64,000 nt of DNA from contig JAXLSS010000014.1 in assembly GCA_046330395.1 (NCBI GenBank), forward strand, positions 17,981-81,980. Reading direction: 5' to 3'. Below the pieces are notes generated by a model. The model saw only the letters and a program-made list of their open reading frames with translations, searched no databases and was not told the DNA's origin. The DNA is from Ga0077560 sp046330395. GTDB lineage: Bacteria; Actinomycetota; Thermoleophilia; Miltoncostaeales; Miltoncostaeaceae. Both the position numbers and the translations under genes were made by a program. Shown here one piece after another: positions 49,924-57,871 of this stretch. Numbering within the stretch: the stretch's first letter is position 1; the number at the start of each line of letters is the position of its first letter.

Positions 49924-50187
49924 CACAGGGCTGGCCTCTGGCTGACGCTCCGTATGGCGGGTTCGCCGCCCTTCTCCGGGTTGGCCTCGACGCCAACGCT
50001 GCGGATAGCGCGTCCGGATCGTGGTCCCTCACCACAGCGCCCTTGCGGGCTGCGCGGAACTGAGTTGAACCTCCCCGTCCGTGGGTCGGGGGGATTCACA
50101 CCCTGCACCGTCCCCAATCAGGGGCCCTCGGGCGTCCTGGTTGGCGGAGAACTTCGACGTGGGGCGTGAGGTCCGCTCACGGACCTC
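49924..50187 (-). repeat. Structured repeat family, copy D (with extra internal segment)
   Basis: RNA sense is the minus strand. The first stem is GAGGTCCG/CGGACCTC (50180-50187 with 50168-50175) with a four-base loop, ending 5 bp before the stop of the HPt gene. The core is conserved as in C. About 50 extra bp near 49942-49995 look like a second, diverged copy of the 3' module. Confidence 0.85.
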
Positions 50188-50192
50188 GGACT

Positions 50193-50552
50193 TCACGACA
50201 GGCGGGCTTCCCACCAGTTCATGATTTCCTCGGCACTGCGCTCGGCCAGCGCCATTGCAGCATCGATGTCCGGCCCTGCGGGCGGAATACCCGCTTCGGC
50301 CTTCTGCTCGATGCCCGCCAGCACGTCCGCCAGGCGGGGGAGGCCGATGGCCACGGCACCCGAGCGCAGTTCGTGCAGGCGCTCGGGGAGCTCCTTCGGG
50401 GCCGCGTCGCGCAGGGCGCGCTCGTGGGCGGGCAGGCGCCGCGCCCACGTGGAGGCGATGCCGGCGAACAGCGCCGGCTCACGGCCCGATGCGAACTCCT
50501 CGAGCCGGCGGAGGTCCAGCAGCGGGAAGCCCGCCGCCGGCCGTGGGGTCAA
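50193..50552 (-). CDS. Orphan HPt-domain protein
   Basis: This is a protein of about 119 residues from the TTG at 50552. LPAHERALRDAAPKELPERLHELRSGAVAIGLPRLADVLAGIEQKAEAG contains the HPt signature, with the phospho-accepting His in RLHELRSGAVAIG. It would relay phosphate between receiver domains, but no hybrid kinase lies nearby. The TTGA start overlaps the stop of the amphi-Trp gene, so the two are coupled. The frame is open farther upstream; the coupled start is the economical choice. Confidence 0.6.
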   Translation of the reverse strand: MTPRPAAGFPLLDLRRLEEFASGREPALFAGIASTWARRLPAHERALRDAAPKELPERLHELRSGAVAIGLPRLADVLAGIEQKAEAGIPPAGPDIDAAMALAERSAEEIMNWWEARLS

Positions 50553-50782
50553 TCCGTGGCGGCCGTGGGCCACCGCATGTCGATGTGCAGTTCCACGTGG
50601 TGGCGCTTCTGCTTGAGGTCCAGCACGACCTCCACCGGGTCCAGGACCTCGGTGGGCGCGTGCCACTCGTCGTAGGCCAGCGTCAGCTGTCCGGCGGCCA
50701 GCTGGTCGGCCAGGCTGTGCAGCTGCTTGGCGACCAGCTCGTGGGTGGCGGTCTCGCTCAAATCGAACACATGCGACGACAT
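50549..50782 (-). CDS. Amphi-Trp domain-containing protein
   Basis: This 77-residue soluble protein reads FDLSETATHELVAKQLHSLADQLAAGQLTLAYDEWHAPTEVLDPVEVVLDLKQKRHHVELHIDMRWP. The helix-then-strand layout and the closing LHIDMRWP strand fit the amphi-Trp domain family, proteins of unknown function. It precedes and overlaps the HPt gene. Confidence 0.7.
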   Translation of the reverse strand: MSSHVFDLSETATHELVAKQLHSLADQLAAGQLTLAYDEWHAPTEVLDPVEVVLDLKQKRHHVELHIDMRWPTAATD

Positions 50783-50900
50783 GCGGGTCCTAACGTCGAC
50801 ACCTCGGCGGCCGCACCACGGCGGGCGCCCCCAACACCAATCGACAGTATGAACCCGCGATTTGACGTTCCCGAGTCACAACCGGGGGCGGATTGACCCT

Positions 50901-51485
50901 TTATGCGGCCGCGCGCAGCGGTGTGGCAGCCTGCCGGCGGGCCTTCCGCTCCACCCCGGCCCGCCACGCCGTGGCGCCCGCCACCAGCGCGATGGACACC
51001 GCGTACACGGCGAACACGCCCCGGCGTCCCGAGTCGGTGCCGGCGCCCAGCCCGTGCGCCGTGGCCAGCACGAACGCCGCGTAGGTGGCGAAGTGCAGCT
51101 TGCGCCACACCTTCGGGCCGATCACCTTCCGCAGCCGGAAGGAGCTGTGCATGGCCACCGCGACCCACGCGGCGGTGACGCCCAGCGCCACCCACACCGG
51201 CCGGTAGGCCACCAGCCCGGGGATCAGCAGCTGCTTGACGGTGAGGTGCACGGTGTGGTCCAGGGCCAGCGCGACGCCGTGCAGGCCCATCAGGAACAGC
51301 GCCGACAGCGACAGCGTGCGGTGCAGCGCCATCACGTCGGCGGGCTTGGTCCATGACGGGCGCGCGCGCCCGGCCAGCAGCAGGCCGGCCAGCATGGTGA
51401 CCGTCATCAGCCCGTAGGCCACGAGGCCCGTGGAGCGGGCGACGATCCAGAAGGTGGGGCCGTTCATCAGGGTGGATCCGTTCAC
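50901..51485 (-). CDS. Ferric-reductase-like heme membrane protein
   Basis: This 194-residue integral membrane protein has about five helices and conserved His: VMALHRTLSLSALFLMGLHGVALALDH, AMHSSFRLRKVIGPKVWRKLHFATYAAFVLATAHGLGAG. This is the ferric-reductase-like transmembrane (MsrQ/YedZ-related) pattern that binds heme and carries electrons across the membrane. The GTG at 51485 follows GGAGGAC. Last gene of an operon with ApbE directly upstream. Electron donor and acceptor not identified. Confidence 0.85.
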   Translation of the reverse strand: MNGSTLMNGPTFWIVARSTGLVAYGLMTVTMLAGLLLAGRARPSWTKPADVMALHRTLSLSALFLMGLHGVALALDHTVHLTVKQLLIPGLVAYRPVWVALGVTAAWVAVAMHSSFRLRKVIGPKVWRKLHFATYAAFVLATAHGLGAGTDSGRRGVFAVYAVSIALVAGATAWRAGVERKARRQAATPLRAAA

Positions 51486-52357
51486 GTGAGTCCTCCGGCA
51501 AGGATGGGGGCCCGCTCGCCCACCAGCACGGCGGGCGCGCCCAGGGCGTTGGCCCGGTCCAGGGCCGCGTCGGCGCCGAGCAGCAGCAGTTCGGTGGCCC
51601 GCACCTCCGCCATGGCGGCGCTGGGGGCCGTTGCGGTGGCACGCAGCAGGTCGGTGCCGCTGGGCGCCCCCGTGGTGGGGTCGATGATGTGGTGCATGGG
51701 GCGGCCCGCCCGCTGCCAGCGGCGGCGGTCGATGCCCGAGGTGGCCATGCCGCCCTCCCGGATGTCCAGCACCAGGCCGTCGGCGCCGGTCACCTCCACC
51801 GGCCACGGCGATCCGTCGCGACGGGGTCCGCTGACGGCCAGGTCGCCGCCCACCACCGCCATCGCCGGCCCCGCCTGGGCCAGGATCGCGACGGCCCGGT
51901 CGGCCGCGTCGCCCTTGGCGATGCCGCCCAGGTCGACCTGCACCCCGGCGCCCAGCACGATCTCACCGACGGTCTCGTCGATCATGATGTCGCCGCCGCC
52001 GGGCACCGGGGCGCCCGGAGCACCGTGATCGCGGGCCTGCACCTCGTCCAGGTCGCGGTCGTAGCCCGCCGCGCGGAGGGCCGGCAGCACCGTGGGGTCG
52101 AACCGCCCCCCGGTGGCCCGCCTGCCCGAGAGGGCCGCGCGGATCACCCGCAGCAGGTCCTCGCCCGGGCGCAGGCGGCCGGCGCGGTTGAGGCGGCACA
52201 GCTCGGAGCGCTCGTCGAACCGGGTGAGCACCCGTTCCAGCCGGTGCACCTCCTGCTCGGCCGCCGCCAGGGCGGGCTCCGCCGCATCGGGCGGAGCCTC
52301 CACCAGCAGCTGCACGGAGGTTCCCATGGCGCGGAACTCCCGCGTCTGCAGCATCAC
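51482..52357 (-). CDS. apbE: FAD:protein FMN transferase
   Basis: This 291-residue ApbE-family enzyme attaches FMN to Thr/Ser of extracytoplasmic flavoproteins. MGTSVQLLVEAP, EVHRLERVLTRFDERSELCRLNRAG, VQVDLGGIAKGDAADRAV, MAVVGGDLAVSG, GGMATSGIDRRRW and HHIIDPTTGAPS are the family landmarks. No export signal is evident. GTG 52357 or ATG 52354 may start it; both overlap the upstream stop. Coupled to the ferric-reductase-like gene (4-nt overlap). No FMN-binding-domain protein is in the window. Confidence 0.93.
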   Translation of the reverse strand: MMLQTREFRAMGTSVQLLVEAPPDAAEPALAAAEQEVHRLERVLTRFDERSELCRLNRAGRLRPGEDLLRVIRAALSGRRATGGRFDPTVLPALRAAGYDRDLDEVQARDHGAPGAPVPGGGDIMIDETVGEIVLGAGVQVDLGGIAKGDAADRAVAILAQAGPAMAVVGGDLAVSGPRRDGSPWPVEVTGADGLVLDIREGGMATSGIDRRRWQRAGRPMHHIIDPTTGAPSGTDLLRATATAPSAAMAEVRATELLLLGADAALDRANALGAPAVLVGERAPILAGGLT

Positions 52358-52776
52358 GAGCTTCCGGTGCTGGCCGCGGGGGCCGAGGAGGACACGCTCA
52401 CCGGCGCCGGGGCCACCGACACCGACCCGCCGCCCCCGCCGCCGGAGGCGTAGGAGGTGCCGCCGCCGCCCGAGTACACGGTGCCGCCGCCGCGGTACAC
52501 CACCTGCACGACGGGCGGCCGGGCCGCCATCTTCTTGGCGAGCTTCACCGTGTCGAGGCTGACGTTGTGCGCTGTGAGCTGGTACTTGTGGGCCAGGGCC
52601 AGGTCACGCCGGACGTGCGCCGCGCGCAGCTTGGCGACCTTGGCGGCGTGCTTCTCGGCCGCCGTCATGTGGTGGGTGGTGTGCGGGAACACATCGGAGG
52701 CCACGCCCAGCCAGGCTCCGGTGAGCGACAGCCCGGTGAGGGCCACCGCGTATGCCTTCATCGATCGCGCGTCCAT
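52354..52776 (-). CDS. Small exported protein with Gly/Ser/Val tail
   Basis: This 140-residue protein has signal or anchor sequence MKAYAVALTGLSLTGAWLGVAS. A His-rich basic helix follows (HTTHHMTAAEKHAAKVAKLRAAHVRRDLALAHKYQLTAHNVSLDTVKLAKKM). The rest is low-complexity VVYRGGGTVYSGGGGTSYASGGGGGGSVSVAPAPVSVSSSAPA. Its start overlaps the upstream stop as TGATG. No family recognised; the operon places it with ApbE and the heme protein. Confidence 0.6.
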   Translation of the reverse strand: MDARSMKAYAVALTGLSLTGAWLGVASDVFPHTTHHMTAAEKHAAKVAKLRAAHVRRDLALAHKYQLTAHNVSLDTVKLAKKMAARPPVVQVVYRGGGTVYSGGGGTSYASGGGGGGSVSVAPAPVSVSSSAPAASTGSS

Positions 52777-53264
52777 CAGTCGTCCTGCCCATGTGAGGAT
52801 TGGCCGGCACCCTGCGATGCCGCTGCGGTCTGCGACCCGTTGCCGTGGTCGGATTCCTCGTGCCGGTTGCTGTGCTCGCCCTCGTCGTGGCGGCGCGAGG
52901 TGGTTGCGGCGGGAGCCGCCTGTGTGGTGGGTGCGCTCGCGGTGGGCTGCGCCGAGGAGCCGCCGCCCGAGGACCGGGAGACCGTGACGGTGGGGAGCGT
53001 CCGCACCACCGTGACGGTGCGCCGCGGGGTGTTGCGCACCCGCTCGCGCTGGGCCTTCTGCTTGGCCAGCAGGGCGCGGGCCTTCAGCATCTTGGCGTGC
53101 GCCTTGGCGGGGCTGATCGCGGGCTGCGTGGTGGCGCCGTTGGTGAGCGCCTTGGCGGGCTTCTGGTCGGGGCCGAGCGAGGCGGTCAGCGACAGGGCGG
53201 AGACGCCCAGGATCGCGGCGACGCCGACGATCACCGCCAACACCTTCCTGTGAATGGGCTGCAT
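52776..53264 (-). CDS. Small exported protein, first gene of the ApbE operon
   Basis: This 162-residue protein has anchor VLAVIVGVAAILGVSALSLTASL followed by KPAKALTNGATTQPAISPAKAHAKMLKARALLAKQKAQRERVRNTPRRTVTVVRTLPTVTV and a Ser/Thr/His-rich disordered tail (SRRHDEGEHSNRHEESDHGNG). TNGATT at residues 41-46 loosely resembles the ApbE acceptor motif (S/T-G-A-T). Strong AAGGAG before ATG 53264. Function unknown. Confidence 0.6.
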   Translation of the reverse strand: MQPIHRKVLAVIVGVAAILGVSALSLTASLGPDQKPAKALTNGATTQPAISPAKAHAKMLKARALLAKQKAQRERVRNTPRRTVTVVRTLPTVTVSRSSGGGSSAQPTASAPTTQAAPAATTSRRHDEGEHSNRHEESDHGNGSQTAAASQGAGQSSHGQDD

Positions 53265-53477
53265 GCCGGTTTCTCCTTGCACGTGGTGGCATATGGAGCA
53301 TCGGAGGAACCGGATGGGGAAACACCCAGGCGGGCGCCGTGAGTTTCCCTGCGCACGGTAAGGAGATGTCATGCCCCGGCGGGCCGCGCCGCGCGCCTCA
53401 ACTCCCGGGGTGCCGCTCCGATGTTCCCGGGGACGACCGCGCGCGCGTTTGGGCGCCGCGACGGAAGGACGGTGCGG

Positions 53478-55154
53478 GTGGCGACGACGGGGCTGTGGCG
53501 GCGGGCGGGCGCGATGCATGTGGCGTCGCTGCTGATGCTGTGCGCCGTGGCCGCGACGGGCCGGGCCGCGAGCCTGCCGGCGGAACCGGTGGCCCCCACC
53601 GGGCTCGACCCCGCGGGCTGGTCGAACCCCTCAGGGGTGGCCGTCGACCGGCTGGGCAACCTGTACGTGGCCGACACCAACAACAGCCGCGTGGTGCGCG
53701 TGGCCACCGACGGCACGGCCACGCTGGTGGTGCCCGTCGGCGTGAGCCCCGCGGGGTGGAACACGCCCTACGGGGTGGCGGTGGACGCCTCCGACGACGT
53801 CTTCGTGGCCGACACCTCCAACAACCGGGTGGTGGAGGTGGCGCCGGACGGCACCACCACGGTGATCACGCCCACCGGCCTCGCCCCCGACCACTGGACG
53901 CACCCGTTCGGGCTCACCGTGGGCCCCGCCGGAGACCTGCTGGTGGCCGACACCTCCAACAACCGGGTGGTGCGGATCTCGCCCGGTGGTGGCGCCACGA
54001 CGCTGGAGGCCGCCGGGCTGGTGCCCTCCACGTGGTCCCTGCCGCGCGGCGTGGCCATCGACCCGCAGGGTGTGCCGTACGTGGCCGGCAACTACGACAA
54101 CCGGGTGGTGCGCCTCACGGCGGGGGCCGCGGCCGCCCTCCAGCCCACCGGGCTGACGCCCGCCACCTGGAACCAGCCGTTCGGCGTGGCCGTGGACGGC
54201 ACGGGCACCGCGTTCGTGGCCGACGGGGTGGGGGACCGCGTGGTGCGGCTCAGCCCCGGGGCGGCCGCCGTGGCCCTCACCCCGGCCGGCATCACGCCGG
54301 CCGGGTGGGATGCGCCCAGCGGCGTGGCCGTGGCTCCGGGCGGCGGCCTGTACGTGGCCGACGCGCGCAACAACCGGGTGGTGCACCTGGGGGTGCGCAC
54401 CGCGCCGGTGGTGACCGCCCAGCCGCAGGACCTCACCGTCGCCGCGGGCACCACGGCCACCTTCTCGGTCACCGCGGTGGCCACCCCGGCGCCCACCGTG
54501 CGCTGGCAGCGCAGCACCGATGGGGGCGCCACGTTCGCCGACATCCCCGGTGCCGCCGGCTCCACCCTCACCCTCACCGGCGTCACCACCGCCATCAGCG
54601 GCACCCGCTACCGCGCGGTGATCGGCAACGGCACCGCGCCGGACGCCGTCAGCTCGGCGGCCACCCTCACGGTGCGCGCCGCCGCGCAGGCCCCCTCCTC
54701 GTCCACACCGGCCGGCTCGAACCCCACGTTCACCTCGCCGTCGGGGGACACCCCCGCCGCCGCCACCCCCGATCCCGCAACGCCGGCCACCGGCGGCCTG
54801 CCCGGCCAGCTGGTGGACGCCCCGGTGGGCCCGGTGCGCCTGGGCGCCGACGGCGCGGTGCGCCTGTCGCTGTCGCTGCGGTTCGGCGGCCCGGGCACCT
54901 ACACCCTCATCATCACCGGACCCCACGGCGCACGGCTGCCGTGGCTGGCGGGAAGCCGGGTTGGCACGCGCACGCTGGCGCACCGCACCTCCGCGGTGGT
55001 CATCACCGCGCCGGCCGGCGTGCAATCGCTGCGGGTGCGGCTGCGCTGGCGTCCCCGCGCGGGCAGCGTGCTGCGCGTGGTGCACCGCGGCACGGGGGTG
55101 CTCACCGTCAGCACGATCCCGCTGCGCATCCGCAGCTCATCCCGCACCGGGTAA
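53478..55154 (+). CDS. Secreted NHL-repeat propeller protein with Ig-like domain
   Basis: This is an exported protein of about 558 residues. After signal peptide GAMHVASLLMLCAVAATGRAA come six NHL-type repeats of the form PSGVAVDRLGNLYVADTNNSRVVRVATDGTATLV. An Ig-like domain follows (VVTAQPQDLTVAAGTTATFSVTAVATPAPTVRWQRSTDGGATF), then a Pro/Thr linker and a C-terminal basic beta-domain. NHL propellers bind proteins or glycans. GTG 53478 was chosen for GGAAGG; ATG 53515 is possible. A strong AAGGAG before an out-of-frame ATG at 53371 hints at a different start or a lost base. Confidence 0.75.
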   Translation: MATTGLWRRAGAMHVASLLMLCAVAATGRAASLPAEPVAPTGLDPAGWSNPSGVAVDRLGNLYVADTNNSRVVRVATDGTATLVVPVGVSPAGWNTPYGVAVDASDDVFVADTSNNRVVEVAPDGTTTVITPTGLAPDHWTHPFGLTVGPAGDLLVADTSNNRVVRISPGGGATTLEAAGLVPSTWSLPRGVAIDPQGVPYVAGNYDNRVVRLTAGAAAALQPTGLTPATWNQPFGVAVDGTGTAFVADGVGDRVVRLSPGAAAVALTPAGITPAGWDAPSGVAVAPGGGLYVADARNNRVVHLGVRTAPVVTAQPQDLTVAAGTTATFSVTAVATPAPTVRWQRSTDGGATFADIPGAAGSTLTLTGVTTAISGTRYRAVIGNGTAPDAVSSAATLTVRAAAQAPSSSTPAGSNPTFTSPSGDTPAAATPDPATPATGGLPGQLVDAPVGPVRLGADGAVRLSLSLRFGGPGTYTLIITGPHGARLPWLAGSRVGTRTLAHRTSAVVITAPAGVQSLRVRLRWRPRAGSVLRVVHRGTGVLTVSTIPLRIRSSSRTG

Positions 55155-55207
55155 GGGTTTGACCAGGGCGGTCCGTGCCCGCCGAGCCTCGCGCCATGAT
55201 TGGGGAC

Positions 55208-55864
55208 ATGCGCCTGCTGGTCGTGGAGGACGATGACGCCATCGCCGTGCCCCTGGTGGACGGCCTGCGTCGCGAGGGGTTCGAGGTGCGCCGTGTCGCC
55301 ACCGGCACCGCGGCGCTGGAGGAACCCGACGCGGACATGATCCTGCTGGACCTGCGCCTGCCGGACATGGACGGTTTCGAGGTGGCCCGCGCCATCCGCG
55401 CCACGTCCCGCGTGCCCATCATCATCGTCACCGCGCGCGGTGAGGAGGTGGACCGCGTGGTGGGGCTGGAGCTGGGGGCCGACGACTACCTGGTGAAGCC
55501 GTTCGGCCTGCGCGAGTTGATCGCCCGCATCCACGCCGTGATGCGCCGCGTGGACGCCGAGCCGGAGGCGCCGCGGTCGATGGAGTCCGGCGCCCTGGTG
55601 GTTGACCTGCGGGCCCGCAGGGTCACCGTGGACGGTGAGGAGATCGCGCTCACGCCCAAGGAGTTCGACGTCCTGGCCATGCTGGCCGCCGACCCGGGGG
55701 CGGCGGTGGACCGCAAGCGCATCCTGCGCGAGGTGTGGGGCACCACCTGGTACGGACCCTCCAAGGCCATCGACATGCACATCAGCGCGCTGCGGCGCAA
55801 GCTGGGTGACGCCGGGCTCATCGAGACGGTGCGCGGCGTGGGGTTCCGCCTGCGGGAACCGTGA
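55208..55864 (+). CDS. OmpR/PhoB-family response regulator
   Basis: This 218-residue regulator has the receiver RLLVVEDDDAIAVPLVDGLRREG with phospho-Asp in MILLDLRLPDMDG, Thr/Lys switch residues in IIIVTARGEE and LVKPFG, and a winged-helix domain (EIALTPKEFDVLAMLAADPGAAVDRKRILREVWG...HISALRRKLGD...GVGFRLRE). It overlaps the kinase gene by 4 nt. Target genes not identifiable; the NHL gene is adjacent. Confidence 0.93.
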   Translation: MRLLVVEDDDAIAVPLVDGLRREGFEVRRVATGTAALEEPDADMILLDLRLPDMDGFEVARAIRATSRVPIIIVTARGEEVDRVVGLELGADDYLVKPFGLRELIARIHAVMRRVDAEPEAPRSMESGALVVDLRARRVTVDGEEIALTPKEFDVLAMLAADPGAAVDRKRILREVWGTTWYGPSKAIDMHISALRRKLGDAGLIETVRGVGFRLREP

Positions 55865-57261
55865 CCCGGCGCCTGGTCGCCGGGTACCTGGCGCTGGCGG
55901 CCGCGGTGCTGCTGGCGCTGGAGCTGCCCCTGGCCATCATCTACCGCCGCAACGAGGCGCAGTCGGTGCAGGCGCGCATCGAACGGGAGGCGGTGGCCCT
56001 GGCCTCGTTCAGCGAGGACACCATGGAGGCGGACCTCCCGCGCGTGCAGCGCCAGCGGGTCAACGCCAACACCCGCCTGGTGCGGCTGGTGACGCGCTAC
56101 TCCGCCGAGGCCAACGCCCGCGCAGTGCTGGTGGCCAAGGATGGGACGGTCCTCATCGACACCGACACCAAGCTGCCCATCGGCCGCAACTTCACCAGCC
56201 GGCCCGAGATCGCCCGGGCGCTGAAGGGGGAACCCAACTCGGGGGAGCGACGATCGGCCACCCTCGGCACCACGCTGGTCTACGCGGCGGTGCCCGTGGC
56301 CTCCGGGGGCGTGGTGCACGGCGCGGTGCGCGTCAGCTTCGCGGCCCGGGTGCTGGACGAGCGCGTGCGCCGGTACTGGATCACGCTGGGGGTGATCGCG
56401 GCGGTGGTGCTGGCGGCGGTGGCGTTCATCGGCCGGCTGCTGGCCCAGTGGGTGGCCTCCCCGCTGGCCGAGCTCGGCTCGGCCGCCGAGCGTGCCGGGG
56501 AGGGCGACCTGGCGGCCCGTGCCGACGAGCACCGCGGCCCCCCGGAGGTGCGGCGGCTGGCCCGGCGCCTCAACGCGTCCACCGCCAGCCTGGAGGCCCT
56601 CATCGGCTCCCACCGGGCCTTCGTGGCCGACGCCTCCCACCAGCTGCGCACGCCGCTGACGGCGCTGCGCCTGCGGCTGGAGAACATGGAGACCGAGGTG
56701 CTGCCCGAGGGGCACGCCGACCTGGAGGCCGCGGTGGCGGAGACCGACCGCCTCGAGCGCCTGGTGAACGGCCTGCTCACGCTGGTGCGCACCGAGCACG
56801 TCTCGCAGACCGCGGTGCCGGTGGACCTGCCCGCCATCGTGCGCGACCGGGCGGCCGCCTGGGAGGCGCTGGCCGAGGAGGAGCACATCCGCCTCACCGT
56901 CGACGCGCCCGAGTCGCTCACCGCGCGGGCCGTGCCCGGCGCGGTGGAGCAGGTGGTGGACAACCTGGTGGACAACGCCGTGCAGGCATCCCCGGAGGGC
57001 GGTGAGGTGGCGGTGGAGGTGGGTCGCGACGGGGCCTGGGCGGTGCTGCGCGTGGCCGACCGCGGGCCGGGGATGTCGGAGGCCGACATGGCCTCGGCGT
57101 TCGAGCGCTTCTGGACCAAGCGGGACCGCACCGGCACGGGCCTGGGGCTGGCCATCGTGCAGGAGCTGGCGCGCGCCTCCGGCGGGTCGGCCCGGCTGGT
57201 GGCCCGTGAAGGTGGTGGCCTGGCGGCCGAGGTGCGGCTGCCGGTGATCCCGCCCCGATAG
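55861..57261 (+). CDS. Sensor histidine kinase
   Basis: This 466-residue membrane kinase has helices LVAGYLALAAAVLLALELPLAIIY and WITLGVIAAVVLAAVAFIGRLLAQWV. Between them lies an extracytoplasmic PDC-like sensor of about 140 residues (ANARAVLVAKDGTVLIDTDTKLPIGRNFTSRPEIARAL). HAMP, the H-box VADASHQLRTPLTAL, N-box EQVVDNLVDNAVQAS, G1 DRGPGM and G2 GTGLGLAIV follow. Partner of the preceding regulator. Confidence 0.93.
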   Translation: MTRRLVAGYLALAAAVLLALELPLAIIYRRNEAQSVQARIEREAVALASFSEDTMEADLPRVQRQRVNANTRLVRLVTRYSAEANARAVLVAKDGTVLIDTDTKLPIGRNFTSRPEIARALKGEPNSGERRSATLGTTLVYAAVPVASGGVVHGAVRVSFAARVLDERVRRYWITLGVIAAVVLAAVAFIGRLLAQWVASPLAELGSAAERAGEGDLAARADEHRGPPEVRRLARRLNASTASLEALIGSHRAFVADASHQLRTPLTALRLRLENMETEVLPEGHADLEAAVAETDRLERLVNGLLTLVRTEHVSQTAVPVDLPAIVRDRAAAWEALAEEEHIRLTVDAPESLTARAVPGAVEQVVDNLVDNAVQASPEGGEVAVEVGRDGAWAVLRVADRGPGMSEADMASAFERFWTKRDRTGTGLGLAIVQELARASGGSARLVAREGGGLAAEVRLPVIPPR

Positions 57262-57271
57262 GGTTGCCCGC

Positions 57272-57871
57272 GTGCCGCCATTCGACCCGTACGCCGTGCT
57301 GGGCGTGGAGCCGGATGCCCCGGCCGAGCGCATCCGCGAGGCCTGGCGCTTCCAGATGCTGGCCTTCCACCCGGACCGCCACCCGGACGAGTCGCAACGC
57401 CAGTACGCGGAGGTGATGGCCAAGCGGGCCAACGCCGCCTGGGAGACCCTGAGCGACCCCACGTCGCGCGCTCGCTACGACCTCGCGCGCGGTGCGGACA
57501 CCCCCGGGGAGACCGCCGCGGGGCTGATGCGTCAGCTGCCCTGCCCGTCGTGCGCGGTGATGTTCGTGGTGGGCGACCAGGGCGGCCGCCGGGTGAGCGT
57601 GCAGTGCCCCGCGTGCGGTCACGGGTTCGACGCCGTGGTGGGCGCGGTGCTGGTGGGCCGGCCCACCCTTCGCCAGCGCTTCCTCGTGGGCAACCACACA
57701 TTGCACCTGCTGGCCGCCGACGGGTCGGTGGCCAGCGTGGTGGCCCGCCGGCTGCCCGCCGAGCTGGCGCTGTCGGACGGTGAGACGGTGTCGGTGGTGG
57801 TCGGCCCCCGCGGGGCCCGCTACGTGGTGGTGCACGGCGGCATCACCGACCTGGGATGGAGGGTGGGATGA
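57272..57871 (+). CDS. J-domain protein with zinc ribbon
   Basis: This 199-residue DnaJ-like cochaperone has an N-terminal J-domain DPYAVLGVEPDAPAERIREAWRFQMLAFHPDRHPDESQRQYAEVMAKRANAAWETLSDPTSRARYD with HPD. CPSC and CPAC then form a zinc ribbon, and a C-terminal beta-region follows. It lacks the G/F region and CxxCxGxG repeats of DnaJ, so it is a type-III specialised cochaperone for Hsp70. TAGGGT 7 nt before GTG suggests leaderless transcription. Overlaps the next gene as ATGA. Confidence 0.85.
   Translation: MPPFDPYAVLGVEPDAPAERIREAWRFQMLAFHPDRHPDESQRQYAEVMAKRANAAWETLSDPTSRARYDLARGADTPGETAAGLMRQLPCPSCAVMFVVGDQGGRRVSVQCPACGHGFDAVVGAVLVGRPTLRQRFLVGNHTLHLLAADGSVASVVARRLPAELALSDGETVSVVVGPRGARYVVVHGGITDLGWRVG

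Noticed and set aside
49700..50187. CRISPR or integron attC array
   Set aside because: Repeat units are over 200 bp, only two per locus, without regular short spacers, Cas genes, integrase or cassette genes.
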